Below, one piece after another: positions 10,391 to 21,807 of a stretch of DNA of 64,000 nucleotides. The notes beneath the pieces were generated by a model that did not search any database, was not told where the DNA came from, and saw only the letters and a list, made by a program, of their open reading frames with translations. Source of the DNA: Helianthus annuus. Taxonomy: Eukaryota > Streptophyta > Magnoliopsida > Asterales > Asteraceae. The stretch is from positions 85,269,775 to 85,333,774 of the forward strand of contig NC_035433.2 in assembly GCF_002127325.2 (NCBI RefSeq), written 5' to 3'. A program made the translations under genes and the position numbers. Within the stretch, counting starts at the first letter, position 1. Each line of letters opens with the position of its first letter.

Positions 10391-13300
10391 CTACGGTTTT
10401 TCAAGTATTCGTTTTAAACCTCGATTAGTCACTTCGGCTTGCCCATTTGTTTGAGGTTGATATGCTGTTGAGACCCGGTGATAGACCCCATACCTTGTTA
10501 ATATTTTTTTGAGTTGATGATTGCAAAAATGGGTACCTCTATCACTTATTAAAGCCTTTGGTGTCCTGAAGCGAGAAAACAGTTTTTTCAGAAATTTTAC
10601 CACTACTCTCCCATCATTTGTTGGAAGAGCCTCGGCCTCTGCCCATTTAGACAAGTAATCGACTGCCACAAGTATATATTTGTTTCCCTTTGAAGGTGGG
10701 AAAGGTCCCATGAAATCGAGTCCCCACACATCAAAGATTTCACAGACGAGAATGCCGTTTTGAGGCATTTCGTTTTTGGAAGAAATATTACCTGATCTCT
10801 GGCAGGCATCACATGTCTTTACAAGGTTTTGTGCATCCTTGTAAATGGTTGGCCAGTAAAATCCCGAATCAAATACCTTTCGTGCGGTACTTGCGGCACC
10901 ATGATGTCCTCCGTATGGACCTTCATGACAATGACGGAGAATTCTTCGTGCTTCATTACCATGGACACACCTTCGGATGAGCTGGTCGGCACACATTTTG
11001 AAAAGATAGGGGTCTTCCCAAAAGTAATGCTTTACATCAGCAAAGAATTTCTTTCTTTGATGATGTGGCCATCCTTTGGTGACTATACCGCTAGCTAAGA
11101 AATTAGCGTAGTCGGCATACCATGGTTCTTGTCTACTTTCCATCATTTCCAAGGATTCCGTGGGAAATTTCTCGTTGATTTGCTCGTCTCTGGTTGTTTC
11201 CAAAGCTGGGTCTTCTAAGCGCGAGAGATGATCTGCAGCAGTGTTTTCTGCTCCTCTTTTGTCCTTGATTTCAATGTCGAATTCTTGGAGGAGTAGAATC
11301 CATCTGATCAAACGGGGTTTTGCGTCTTGCTTCTTGAAGAGGTACCTGATGGCTGCATGGTCTGTATAGACTACTGTTTTAGAAAGAACAAGATAAGAAC
11401 GAAATTTATCAAAAGCAAATACCACTGCTAGTAATTCTTTTTCTGTAGTTGTATAATTTTCTTGTGCGTCATTAAGAGTTTTACTAGCATAATAAATTGG
11501 GTGAAAATGTTTTTCTTTTCTTTGTCCCAAGACTGCTCCAACAGCAAAGTCACTTGCCTCACACATGATTTCGAAAGGAAATTTCCAATCTGGCGCTATC
11601 ATGATGGGTGCATTGACTAGCATTTCCTTGAGGGTTAGAAATGCTTGATTGCATTCCTTGTCAAAGATGAAGGGTGCATCTTTATCAAGTAATTTTGTTA
11701 GAGGTCTTGAAATTTTTGAAAAGTCTTTGATAAACCTTCTATAAAATCCGGCATGTCCTAGGAAACTTCTGATTGCTCGCACGGAGGATGGAGGAGGTAA
11801 TCGAGAAATAGTTTCTATTTTTGCTCGATCAACTTCCATTCCTTCGCTTGAGATTTTGTGACCGAGTACTATTCCCTCTGTTACCATGAAATGACATTTT
11901 TCCCAGTTAAGGGCGAGGTTAGTTTCCTCACATTGGGATAGCATTCGTTCAAGATTATCGAGGCATTGGTCATATGAGTCTCCAAAGATGGAAAAGTCGT
12001 CCATGAAGACTTCCATTGTCTTTTCGATCATATCATGGAAAATGGCGACCATACAACGTTGAAATGTTGCAGGCGCATTACATAGACCGAATGGCATGCG
12101 TCGATATGCAAAAGTTCCGTAGGGACATGTGAAAGTTGTTTTCTCTTGGTCTTCTGGTGCTATTGGTATTTGAAAGTAACCTGAAAAACCATCTAAGAAA
12201 CAATAAAATTTATGACCGGATAATCTTTCTAACATTTGATCAATGAAGGGTAAAGGGAAGTGGTCTTTCCTTGTCGCTTCATTTAATCGCCTATAATCTA
12301 TACAAACTCTCCATCCTGTGACGGTTCTCGTTGGTATTAATTCATTTTTCTCGTTAGTTATTACCGTCATACCTCCTTTCTTTGGGACTACTTGAACGGG
12401 ACTTACCCACGGGCTATCGGAGATAGGGTAGATTAGTCCGGCGTCGAGTAGTTTGATGACTTCATTCTTAACCACTTCTTGAACATTGGGGTTCACTCTT
12501 CGTTGTGGTTGAATTACCGTTTTGTAGTCATCGTTCATTAAAATTTTGTGCGTGCACATGGAAGGGCTTATTCCTTTAATATCTACAAGCTTCCAAGCGA
12601 TCGCGTTTTTGTGTTTTTTAAGTAGGCTTATTAATTTTTCTTTTTCTAAATTACTTAATTTAGATGAAATAATTACAGGTAAACTACCATCTTTGCCTAG
12701 AAAAGCATATTCCAAACCTTTAGGAAGTTCTTTGAGCTCAACGGGTGGGTCTTTGGAAGACACCTTATTTTGTGGCTCATCTAGATTAAGAATCTTAAAG
12801 GTTTGTTCTATGGCTATCTCTTCCTCGACAAAGTGGTCTTCTTCGTTGGTTGTATCGGGTGGTTCAGCTTCATCTTCAATTAGGGGGTCATTGTTACCAA
12901 AAGGATATTTCATTGAACGCTCAAGATCTATGCTCCTTTTGAATGCCCCTAATTGAAGAGGTAGATTGTTGAATTTCCGGTTTTTCAAAGCTTTATGAGT
13001 TTGTACAAAAGGTTTTCCCAAGATTAAGGGGGCGTCATCTAGGATGACGAAGTCGGTTGGGATTACCATTTGATTTGTTTGAACCAAAACATCTTCAACT
13101 ACACCGATTGATTTCATTACTTTTCGATCGGATAGAAAAATGGGTATTTGAAGTGGAGTAAAATCACTAATACTTAATTTTTCAAAAATGTAGTTAGGCA
13201 TTATGTTAACACAAAGATCTTTATCAATGGTGATATTACTAGTAAATGAATTTTGAAAGAAACATGGAACCGGTGTAATGTTAATTTCAAAAGGATCTTC

Positions 13301-14167
13301 TTTTATTAGCGAGGTTTGATCATTAGTTAACTTAACACTTACTAAGTCTTTGATTTTAGCACTAGTGTTTAACTCTTTTAAAAACTTGGCATGAGGGGTT
13401 ATTAAACAATGATTTTCGAAAGTAGGTGATAAGAGATTAATTTCTTCAAAATTAGACTCTTTTTGAATTTTGACATTATTGGACTCACCTTTTTCGTTGT
13501 TTAACTCATGTGTCGGTTTTTCACTTTCTTGTTCTTCCATTTCTACACTTTCAACTACCTCTACGTTATTATCATTTTTTAGCTCTTCTCTTGCGCGGGA
13601 TTCCTCTTCCCTTGCGCGAGATTCTTTTATATAACGTTCGATAGTTTTAAGTTGTTCCAATATCCTATTAGTTACTTCGGTGAGAGAAAAAGAATTTGGA
13701 TCCTCAAAGCTTGAATCCGGTTGTTCGATCCTTGGTTCCTCATAATACTCATATGAAGTAGATGGTTCACACCATTGTTCTTCATTGTAAGTATATGATG
13801 GATAAGGGTCGAAACTTTGTTCTTCATAGTACTCATATGAGGTGGGTTGTTCACGCCATGGTTCCTCATAATAAGAGTATGAAGGTGGTGGCTCATATCT
13901 TGAATCTTCAAAGTATGAGTATGAAGGTTCATACCTTGGTTCATCAAAATATGAGTATGAGGGAGTAGGTTCATACCTTTGGTCTTCATAGGATGTGTAT
14001 GAAGTTGATGGCTCGTACCTGGGCTCCTCATAATGGTTGTATGAATTGGATGGTTGATATGAGTTATTATATTGAACCGAGCGTGCGTTACGACAATTAG
14101 TGCAATAATTACCCCTATAATCATCCTCATTATAGGTGTAGTTGTAACCTCTTGAGTATTGATCCAT
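10391..14167 (-). CDS. pol: Pol polyprotein of Athila-like element B (PR-RT-RNase H-IN)
   Basis: About 1258 residues from MDQYSRG (ATG at 14167). Residues 1-170 are Tyr/Pro-rich repeats ([13 protein letters not shown]) after a small YCTNC motif. A charged linker follows. A retropepsin-like region ([19 protein letters not shown]) lacks a recognisable D-S/T-G triad: the expected site reads DKDLC. The RT has [23 protein letters not shown] and the catalytic FMDD at about 721-724. RNase H begins [12 protein letters not shown] and includes [10 protein letters not shown]. Integrase has the H-H-C-C finger ([19 protein letters not shown]) and the D-D-E residues in [15 protein letters not shown] and NGQAEVTNR. 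The frame ends prematurely in a homopolymer before the integrase C-terminal domain. No capsid domain is recognisable upstream, and the leader between PBS and ATG is under 400 bp. Confidence 0.92.
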   Translation of the reverse strand: MDQYSRGYNYTYNEDDYRGNYCTNCRNARSVQYNNSYQPSNSYNHYEEPRYEPSTSYTSYEDQRYEPTPSYSYFDEPRYEPSYSYFEDSRYEPPPSYSYYEEPWREQPTSYEYYEEQSFDPYPSYTYNEEQWCEPSTSYEYYEEPRIEQPDSSFEDPNSFSLTEVTNRILEQLKTIERYIKESRAREEESRAREELKNDNNVEVVESVEMEEQESEKPTHELNNEKGESNNVKIQKESNFEEINLLSPTFENHCLITPHAKFLKELNTSAKIKDLVSVKLTNDQTSLIKEDPFEINITPVPCFFQNSFTSNITIDKDLCVNIMPNYIFEKLSISDFTPLQIPIFLSDRKVMKSIGVVEDVLVQTNQMVIPTDFVILDDAPLILGKPFVQTHKALKNRKFNNLPLQLGAFKRSIDLERSMKYPFGNNDPLIEDEAEPPDTTNEEDHFVEEEIAIEQTFKILNLDEPQNKVSSKDPPVELKELPKGLEYAFLGKDGSLPVIISSKLSNLEKEKLISLLKKHKNAIAWKLVDIKGISPSMCTHKILMNDDYKTVIQPQRRVNPNVQEVVKNEVIKLLDAGLIYPISDSPWVSPVQVVPKKGGMTVITNEKNELIPTRTVTGWRVCIDYRRLNEATRKDHFPLPFIDQMLERLSGHKFYCFLDGFSGYFQIPIAPEDQEKTTFTCPYGTFAYRRMPFGLCNAPATFQRCMVAIFHDMIEKTMEVFMDDFSIFGDSYDQCLDNLERMLSQCEETNLALNWEKCHFMVTEGIVLGHKISSEGMEVDRAKIETISRLPPPSSVRAIRSFLGHAGFYRRFIKDFSKISRPLTKLLDKDAPFIFDKECNQAFLTLKEMLVNAPIMIAPDWKFPFEIMCEASDFAVGAVLGQRKEKHFHPIYYASKTLNDAQENYTTTEKELLAVVFAFDKFRSYLVLSKTVVYTDHAAIRYLFKKQDAKPRLIRWILLLQEFDIEIKDKRGAENTAADHLSRLEDPALETTRDEQINEKFPTESLEMMESRQEPWYADYANFLASGIVTKGWPHHQRKKFFADVKHYFWEDPYLFKMCADQLIRRCVHGNEARRILRHCHEGPYGGHHGAASTARKVFDSGFYWPTIYKDAQNLVKTCDACQRSGNISSKNEMPQNGILVCEIFDVWGLDFMGPFPPSKGNKYILVAVDYLSKWAEAEALPTNDGRVVVKFLKKLFSRFRTPKALISDRGTHFCNHQLKKILTRYGVYHRVSTAYQPQTNGQAEVTNRGLKRILEKP

Positions 14168-14232
14168 AAGAATCACTCAACAGACCACAACTGAGTCTCG
14201 GGACCAGAAAACAAAAATAAGACTGAAACAGA

Positions 14233-14433
14233 AGCTGGACACGGCCCCGTGTTGAGTGAACACGGCCCCGTGTTCAGGGTCTGTATCTGGGCGTTTTAAT
14301 TAAATTTACTGGTCACGTTGAACACGGGGGCGTGTTGAGTGAACACGGCCCCGTGGTCAGACTCTGTATCTGGGTATTTAAGTAAAAATATGCAGCACGG
14401 GGGCGTGTTCAGTGAGCACGGCCCCGTGTTCAG
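14233..14433. repeat. Three paired dyads in the 5' leader of element B
   Basis: Pairs at about 14233-14275, 14319-14358 and 14397-14433, each two CACGG(N2)CCGTG-like dyads. They lie between primer site and start codon, so they would be transcribed and could fold in the genomic RNA. Confidence 0.85.
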
Positions 14434-14544
14434 GCTACTGTAATTGCAAAACTAAACTAAAATGCAGAAAAATGCGCGCGTTTTGAAAAAGTTTAGAGAA
14501 ACTGATTAGGCCGTCGATTTTAAGCTTTCTTAAAATCCTTGTGT

Positions 14545-14561
14545 CCCCGGCAACGGCTCCA
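14545..14561 (-). other. Primer binding site, tRNA-Asp type
   Basis: The plus strand reads CCCCGGCAACGGCTCCA, matching the 3' end of plant tRNA-Asp (CCCCGGCAACGGCGCCA) with one mismatch. It lies 6 bp inside the 5' LTR edge at 14568. Athila elements characteristically use tRNA-Asp. Confidence 0.82.
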
Positions 14562-15758
14562 AAAACTTGATATGTGTCGGTGTGTATATAATTTTGATGA
14601 GTATTTAAGCCCTTTTTACACTTTTAGCCAAGTTTTAAATTTATAAAACACGATATTCACTAACACTAAACACACATATGGGCAAGTGCACCCATCGTGG
14701 ACGTAGTATAGTGTTGGTAAGATACCGAGGTCGTCCAAGGACACTAGAGCTTTTAATACCGGTTTATCCTCAACGTCTAATCAAATCAAAAAGTTAGAAA
14801 AATGTTTTAAACTAAGAAAAATAAAAACTAACTAAATGCTGAAAATAAAAATAAAATAAAAACAGATAGACAAGATGAATCACTTGGATCCGACACGTGT
14901 ATTAGTATAACCTTTGATTATTTTTGCACTTTTGCACTTGTTTAAGAGATTATCTTAGTTATTGTAGTAGGCCCCTCTTTTGAAGGCGACGTTACCCTCA
15001 ACCCAGTAGTTTGAGTCAGCAAGGATACAATCCTAAAGGGTCGGATTATTGAAAGATAATGAATTAAGTTATTAATGCAAATTGTGGTAGGCCCCGCTTT
15101 TGGCGGTGACGTTACCCTCGGCTAAGTAGTCTGAGTCAGCAGGGATACAGTCCTAAATAGCCGGGTTATAGTATTAATAGTAGTTAACTTATGAGGGGGT
15201 CAAAGAGTTTGGATCCCCGCCATCCAATACCTATGGGCATTGAAGGAGATCCTACTAAATTTGACCCAGGTCCCAAGCAGGACCTCTAAACGCTGAACAA
15301 GGGCAAGACCCTTACCAAACCGTTCCCTTAACCCCCGACTAGGTAGCCAACATACCTCCATATAGACCGTGGAGATATGAATGGTGAAAATCTTTTATTT
15401 TATATAGACAGTAAAATAATGCCAAGACACCACGGACAAACGATAAGGAAAGATCACCTTCAACATAAGTAACTAGTTATTAAAGTCATTAATACAAAAC
15501 CAAATAAAAAGTGCAAAAGATTAAAAATAAAAAGTATTATACTAAACACTTGTCTTCACCAAGTGATGTAAGAGACTTAGGCAAACATGGCCTTGATTGT
15601 CAAGAACTATTACGATCAATCTTGGATCCCGAGACGACTCACACACTCTACGATGGACAATGGATGATGGTGTTATGGTGGTGGTGGGTGGTGGGTGGTG
15701 GATGAAGTGTGAGAGAGGTGGTGTGCCAAGGGATGAGAGAGAATGAAGCCAAGCTTCT

Positions 15759-15768
15759 CTATTTATAG
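15759..15768 (-). promoter_or_regulatory. TATA box of element B 5' LTR
   Basis: CTATAAATAG on the minus strand. The same box is kept at 5523-5532 in the other LTR and at 63645-63654 in the related LTR at the right edge. Transcription would run toward lower coordinates into the leader. Confidence 0.65.
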
Positions 15769-15782
15769 GCTGAACAGAAGGC

Positions 15783-16008
15783 TGGACACGGCCCCGTGTC
15801 CGCTGGACACGGCCCCGTGCCCGTCTGACATTCTCTCTCTTCATTAATTGTAATTGCGAATTACAATTAATGCGCCTGCTGTACTTTCACCACGCCCCCG
15901 TGCCCGCTGGACACGACCCCGTGGTGGGCAATGGAAGCTTCTACTGGTTTGTCTTTTCTGCTGCTTCCTGGGCACGCCCCCGTGTTCGCTGGACACGGGG
16001 CGTGTTCA
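15783..16008. promoter_or_regulatory. Three paired GC-rich dyads upstream of the LTR TATA box
   Basis: Pairs at about 15785-15824, 15893-15928 and 15971-16007. The first begins about 15 bp upstream (minus-strand sense) of the TATA box. Spacing and repetition suggest U3 protein-binding sites, which is inference. Confidence 0.55.
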
Positions 16009-16258
16009 GACTCTGTTTCTTCTCCTTTGCTTTGGGAGGTGCCGTTGAGGGTCCGGGCAGTCTACTTTTGTTCCTTTTCTTGTATTTATGGTAGAATTAG
16101 TTGTCTTTTTGCTTCTTTTGTGATTTTGAGCTCATTTCATCCTGAAAATACAAAAGGAAGACAAAAACACTCTTTTTCCAACATTAGTACTTAAAAAGGG
16201 TTAGTTTTATGCCTTAATTGATGTGATTTATATGTTGCATTTTACACACATCAAATAG

Positions 16259-18317
16259 TATAATAGATTAAAAGTGCTGCGAATTTCCACATGCATAAAC
16301 GTAATACACGACATATATACTCACAAAACTGATACTACCAGCTAAGTCCTCGATGCTCGACTCTTCGATGGCATAACTAGACCCCGTCGGGCGAAATAAT
16401 ACTATACTAGTCGTGGAGGGACGTCATGAGTATAAGTCCTAGCATACATGCAACTAGCATCACGTATATCTATGCAAACAGTCATTCGCAAGTGATAAAT
16501 TGTCCAATTGAATCATTCGTTTGATAAGTTTGATTTATAAAGAACGTATGTTACACCCAAAATTTCGATAAAAAGGGGTCAAGTATACTCACAGTGTGTA
16601 TTTGGTTGGATTGACGGGATGGTGCCTGAGAATGCCCTGATTTCAGACTAATTACATGAGTATTGGGTTATGCGTTAAACGGTATCGATTTACGTGAAAT
16701 TGGATGAAAAATTGGATTGAGCTGGCCCATTCGGATGGACCGCTCGATCGAGTGTGTCGCTCGATCGAGTGGGCCGCTCGATCGGCCAGCCCGTCCAGCT
16801 GTTTTTCGACGATTACTCGTGTTTTCGGTGGTTTTGGTCGAGACGTTGTGGTGACGTGTTGAACAACTGAAACCCCATCAATTCCGACCTGTTCTAACGG
16901 CCGGGAATCACCCCGTTTCATCAGAACTGGCCGTTCTTGGCGGTTTTTCCGTGTTCAACCCGAGATTGGTCGTCTCTTCGGTAGGAATCAGACCCTTGAC
17001 CAAGACGACACTAAGAATGAGTGGAAGGTCGGTCTAAGCTCTGTTTCTACCGTTTTTATGTATAGATCTGATGTGAAATCCTTGATTATTCTTGGGAAAT
17101 CCCTGGGTTCTGAGTTGTTCTTGGTGGAATGAGGCCAACACTTGAAGTTCATAAGAATTTCGTGATGACGTCACTCTGAACATCTCAAATCCATGGCTTC
17201 TTGATTGGAAAAACATTGAGTTAGACGAGATTTATGTATAATAGCATGGAAACCATTCGGATCTGAGTTGTTCTTCATGGGATGACATCACCCTTGAAGA
17301 ACTCCATGGTGACATCACCCTAGAACACTCCAAATCCGTTGATTTCACAGTTAAAAGTCAAGATTTGAAAGGTAGGAAGATGAAGGAATGCGTATAGATC
17401 AAGGAAGTACAATATTTGAGTTGAAAACTTACAAAATCGCGAGAAATCGATAGATTAAGGGGCTGGAACGTCTTGGTCGAGTAGCAGCAGCAACAACAAG
17501 TGTTTGGGGTGAAAGAGGGGTATTTATAGGCAAGGAAGGAGGGAAAAGGAGGAAAGGTGGGCCGGAACGGCTGGCCCGTTCGGTCGGACGGCCCAGCCGA
17601 TCGGCTGGCCTGTCCGGTCGGACGGCCCAGCCGATCGGCTGGTCCATTCGATCAGATGGCCCAGCCGGTTGGCTGTTCTGTCCGATCGGCCGGCCCAGCC
17701 GATCGGCTGGCCCGTTCGATCGGGCGGCCCAGTTGATCGGCTGGCCCGTCCGATCGACTGGCCCAGCCGTTTGGCTGGCCCGTTCGTACGGAAGCCCTTG
17801 GTCCTCGTTTTTGGCGCAATTTCGACTGTTTGGGCCATATTTTCATATATTTATATAATTATTTAATTATTTATTATAATTGATCACAAAAGGGCCGTAT
17901 ATACGTATCTATGTATCCAATATTCGGTGCGGTGATCGAGTTACGCGTGCCTTCGAGTGCGTCCTTCGATGTGATGTGCCACAATGATTATCGGGGCACT
18001 ACTTGCTCGTGTTGCCGTCATCGTCACGATGGCTGGAGACATGGTACTCACCCGATAGTCTTTGTTAGCGTTGCTTGTTTACGTTTTTGACACCTCACGG
18101 TTATCGAGGAGGGTAGATTAAGCCCTCACTCAACATCATCGTGAGTGTTATAATTTATGAAAATAGGTTTGTAATTGCGATAGAATATGCGTAGTTATTT
18201 GATTATACTTCGATTTAGCGATATAACTGATATAGTTACATTATGATCCGAATCTCTGGTGCCAGGCCTAACGAGTGTATCGAGTAGTAACAACGCACGA
18301 AGGTGCGGGTTGTTACA
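16259..18317 (-). repeat. 3' LTR of gypsy element A (larger fragment)
   Basis: Remainder of the LTR whose first 315 bp are at 4017-4331. It ends GGGTTGTTACA. Its last about 680 bp match 21125-21807 closely. It includes CGATCG-containing repeats at about 16740-16790 and 17560-17790. Confidence 0.65.
17560..17790. repeat. Imperfect tandem repeat CCCAGCCGATCGGCTGGCCC in LTR
   Basis: About seven copies of a roughly 33-bp unit built around self-complementary CCGATCGG/CGATCG cores. The partner LTR at 21125-21275 keeps about four. Confidence 0.8.
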
Positions 18318-18345
18318 GTCTCCCCTGCTTTAGGAAATTTCGTCC
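18318..18345 (-). other. Polypurine tract of element A
   Basis: The minus strand reads a conserved TTTCGGGACGAAATTTCC segment then AAAGCAGGGGAGAC directly against the 3' LTR, the usual arrangement in gypsy chromovirus-like elements. Confidence 0.7.
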
Positions 18346-20639
18346 CGAAATTAATCCAATAGTAGGGTCGTAAGAGTTGGGGCGAATGAGAGTAGCGGTT
18401 AAAAGCGTCTAGATAAGCGAGCGATCGATCAAGATTTGACGAGCGAGAACGGCGAGAAGATACGATTTGATTAGTCAAAATCAATAACACACACCAACGC
18501 GACTTTCATAGCGTTTTAAACTTGCCGATAATCGATTAATCTTCGAAGATATTTTTTTTAGGAAAATCCCTTCGTGACGCGGCGCTAACTGCATCGATGT
18601 CCATACCAGCGCTATGGGAAGGGTTTTTGTTAGTTTGATGACAGATTTTGAGTCACACATTTTTAAAAGAATTCGGCGGCAAAATAAGTTTTAAGAAAGC
18701 TTTCCTACAACGTGGGTTCGAGTTGGAACTCGATTGTCGAATCATCGTTTTCGGGAAGATTTCTTTTTTTGTCATTGCAAAAGTTTTTTTTTTTTTTTTT
18801 TTTTTAAGGAAAAACTGGACTTATGAAACTCCCATTGGGCATGGAGCTAACCTGATTCGATGTTTTCCCCATGCGGCAAGAAAATTTCACTTGTCCATTG
18901 GTTTTAATAAATTTTTTATAAAAATTGATTTTCTTTAATAATACGGAAAAATAATTTACATCGGGCCCCACGTGGCACCTTCCCACGAAAGTTTGTTAAT
19001 ATGATTAAAACACTTATATATAGGAAGTACCAGCGGCGTATCCACCATGTTTTACCCATATTATCTCTGTTTCGTGAGGCGGTGTCACGTGTGCCGATAA
19101 GACACGAATAGAATTTCGATCCCTCGATCCAAGCGATAGGGTGCTAGACCGAGCCTTGAATAGAAGTGAGTCGGATGCAAACAAGGCATAGATAGCGAGT
19201 GCGAGTAGTTCGATCATACGAAACATTGATATGGTACGCTGGGTTAGATGATGATTGATAAGCGATAGCGAATGGCACGATTTTTGATTCGATTGATGCG
19301 ATTTCGATTGCTAATGATGCGATTTTTGATTCGACTAGATGCGACTTCGATTCGATCCCACATAAAACCCACATGGCATGTTTCCACGAGAGTTGCTAAT
19401 ATGAAAAACACCACGTTTCCCGTATTAGTTTTGTCCCGTGAAGCGATGTCAGGTACCCAAATTTTACACAACTGCGATGACTTCCAAGCGATGAACAATG
19501 ATGTGAATAGCGATAAGCAATTCGACCCCAAGTAAAAGATACGTAACGATTGTTGCGTTGCGAGCGATATGCGATTCGATTGAGTTGAATACACCACAAA
19601 CAGTAACTAATGGTAGCCCACATGGCCTTTTTCCACGAAAGTCTGCTAATATGGTTGAAACACCACCATGTTTTGACCCTATTAGTTTTGTCTCGTGAAA
19701 CGAGGCCGTGCGTGCTAACATAACACAGATAACACGAGTATCGATGAGTGATAGCGACATGCGATGAGAGTATCGAGTTGATGAAATAGGCGCGAAATGC
19801 GTTAAAGCAAAAAGCGGCGAGTGATTTTTGATACTCGTCTCGCGATCCACAATAAGCGATCCACACCAAATGATAGAGGTTCACACAATAGTCAGTAACC
19901 AACGCTAGAGATTGCGAGATAACACAAGGTGCGATTGTGATTTCGAGCCATATATCGTGTGATTTTGATTGCGAGATGGATCTAGCAAAACTGCGATTGA
20001 GTTGCGTTCTAGACTTACGACCAGTCTTGCGTTGCTCCAATTGCTCTTCGGGGTGAACTTACCCAAGTCCATCGATGTGGCAATTGTGTTGCGTACGCCG
20101 ACTTACGAGAAGTCTCGCAGTAATGCGATTTAGTTTTGTTACGCCTTGTGATCGATTGTAGTGTGTCGAAAATAACCATTATAATATAATAGGTCTAATA
20201 ACGTCCAACTCCACATGGCACTTTCTTCACGAAGCTTCGGTAGTATGGTAAAGCACACCTTGTGTTACCCCTACTACTTATGCCCCGTGTTTTGGTGTCA
20301 CACTTTGTTGACATGGCCAAGGCCCTTGACCATGCTTTTAAATGTTATGGCACCATTAGAACTTCACTACGATCTCCGTGCACTGACCAAAATAATCCCG
20401 TGTGCACCCGCGATTAGTTGTTCCTTGCACGTACATCGTACCCCGTTCTAAGAGTGTTGTAAGGGTAAAATACATTATATAGTACATAGTGCTAGCATTT
20501 AAATGGTGCTCGAGTATAAGAGAAATAGAGTTCACATGCGACGATAGATGAAATAAGTTCCACACATAAAAGAAAACGATAGCGATAAGTCGTATTATTA
20601 TAACAACATTAGAAGCGAAATAACGTTGCTGTGGAGGAC
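18346..20639. other. Non-coding interior of element A with dispersed repeats
   Basis: No protease, RT or integrase text in any frame. Four diverged copies of a segment beginning CCACATGGCA and continuing through CACGAA-G and a TATTAGTTTTGTC-like stretch to CGTGAAGCG lie at about 18970-19100, 19366-19455, 19612-19705 and 20208-20300. GCGATAAGCGAT-type words are common between them. Confidence 0.6.
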
Positions 20640-21107
20640 ACCTACGGTGACTGCGGTTGTTGATGACTTCCTTTAGAGTTGTGGTCCTGTGCGGCAACGC
20701 TGTGTATGATGACCATACTAGTTGCAATTTGTGCAATAGCGACAATTTGCTTCTGGCGGGTGATGATACGTGCACGTGAAACACAGGGGATGAGGCCCAT
20801 TGTAAGAACGTTTCGGTTGAACTGGGACTGATCGGAGAGGTTCGGGTTGCGGCAGTCCAGTTGTTGATGAGTCTGGGCTCACGGTCTTTCGTTTGCGGCT
20901 AGGTTGAGCTTCCTGAGATGGTGCAGGGTTGTTGTCGGATTCGCCTGATGATTTGACGGAGACATTGTCGGAGCAATCCTTAGAAGAACTTTCAGAGGAG
21001 TTGTCAGATGAACCATCGACCGATTCTCCAGAGGAATCGTCGGATGAGTTGATGATGATCGCTTGACGAGCTTGTTTGACAGGCTTCTTGGAGAAGGACC
21101 CGTCCAA
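20640..21107 (-). pseudogene. gag: Gag C-terminal fragment with CCHC knuckle, element A
   Basis: The minus-strand text starts MDGSFSKKPVKQARQ, runs through a Ser/Asp-rich stretch to basic SRKRKTV and then PHPLCFTCTYHHPPEANC. A CX2CX4HX4C zinc knuckle (CTNCN-stop-YGHHTQRC) follows, with an amber codon at 20718-20720 inside the knuckle. This Cys-rich order is typical of gypsy Gag tails that bind RNA. The capsid part is missing: sequence upstream (higher coordinates) runs straight into truncated LTR at about 21125. Confidence 0.6.
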
Positions 21108-21124
21108 GACTCGTTTGCTGTTGA

Positions 21125-21807
21125 TCAGATGGCCCAGCCGATCGGCTGGTCCGTTCGATCAGATGGCCCAGCCGGTTGGCTGTTCTGTCCGATCGGGCGG
21201 CCCAGCCGATCTGCTGGCCCGTTCGATCGGGCGGCCCAGCCGATCGACTGGCCCAGCCGTTTGGCTGGCCCGTCCGTACGGAAGCCCTTGGTCCTCGTTT
21301 TTGGCGCGATTTCGACTGTTTGGGCCATATTTTCATATATTTATATAATTATTTAATTATTTATTATAATTGATCACAAAAGGGCCGTATATACGTATCT
21401 ATGTATCCAATATTCGGTGCGGTGATCGAGTTACACGTGCCTTCGAGTGCGTCCTTCGATGTGATGTGCCACAATGATTATCGGGGCACTACTTGCTCCT
21501 GTTGCCGTCATCGTCACGATGGCTGGAGACATGGTACTCACCCGATAGTCTTTGTTAGCGTTGCTTGTTTATGTTTTTGACACCTCACGGTTATCGAGGA
21601 GGGTAGATTAAGCCCTCACTCAACATCATCGTGAGTGTTATAATTTATGAAAATAGGTTTGTAATTGCGATAGAATATGCGTAGTTATTTGATTATACTT
21701 CGATCTAGTGATATAACTGATATAGTTACATTATGATCCGAATCTCTGGTGCCAGGCGTAACGAGTGTATCGAGTAGTAACAACGCACGAAGGTGCGGGT
21801 TGTTACA
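21125..21807 (-). repeat. Truncated 5' LTR of element A
   Basis: About 683 bp matching 17640-18317 with few differences, beginning inside the GATC-rich tandem array and ending GGGTTGTTACA. The outer LTR part, primer site and 5' gag are deleted. The breakpoint falls in or next to the tandem array. Confidence 0.75.

Larger units (their letters stand above)
4332..16253 (-). mobile_element. Athila-like Ty3/gypsy retrotransposon B, 11.9 kb
   Basis: Two 1686-bp LTRs (4332-6017 and 14568-16253) have identical length and differ at about eight positions by eye. Ends are TGATGTGT...ACACATCA, and the perfect 5-bp duplication AATAG lies at 4327-4331 and 16254-16258. Transcription is on the minus strand: 5' LTR, tRNA-Asp-type primer site, a Tyr-rich leader domain fused to protease-RT-RNase H-integrase, an ATHILA ORF-1-like ORF, a long non-coding stretch with paired dyads, polypurine tract, 3' LTR. 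Insertion is recent on LTR identity, but both ORFs carry frameshifts or stops, so this copy is probably inactive. Confidence 0.9.
14568..16253 (-). repeat. 5' LTR of Athila-like element B
   Basis: 1686 bp and the near-identical partner of 4332-6017. It contains a minus-strand TATA box and three paired dyads in the region that would be U3. Confidence 0.92.
4017..21807 (-). mobile_element. Ty3/gypsy element A, pol-less, disrupted by a nested element
   Basis: The element starts TGTCACACCCC and ends GGGTTGTTACA, with the 5-bp duplication AAGGC at 4012-4016 and 21808-21812. LINE coding sequence joins across the site once one AAGGC copy is ignored. On the minus strand the order is truncated 5' LTR (21807-21125), gag remnant, non-coding interior, polypurine tract (about 18318-18345) and 3' LTR (18317 down to 4017, split by element B). 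I find no protease, RT or integrase belonging to it. The tract before the 3' LTR (ATTTCGGGACGAAATTTCC then a GGGGAGA purine run) is of the type I know from Tekay/Del-like chromoviruses. A second TGTTACACCC at 16549 could mark an alternative LTR edge, but its flank does not match the right-hand TSD. Confidence 0.7.

Noticed and set aside
17429..17866. GP-ADRLGRPI repeat ORFs on both strands
   Set aside because: Translations of the GATC-rich tandem array in an LTR, present in all frames.
16549..18317. A separate LTR element starting TGTTACACCC at 16549
   Set aside because: Its left flank (ACGTA) does not match the AAGGC right of 21807, whereas 4016/21808 matches perfectly and restores LINE coding. 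Kept only as an alternative.
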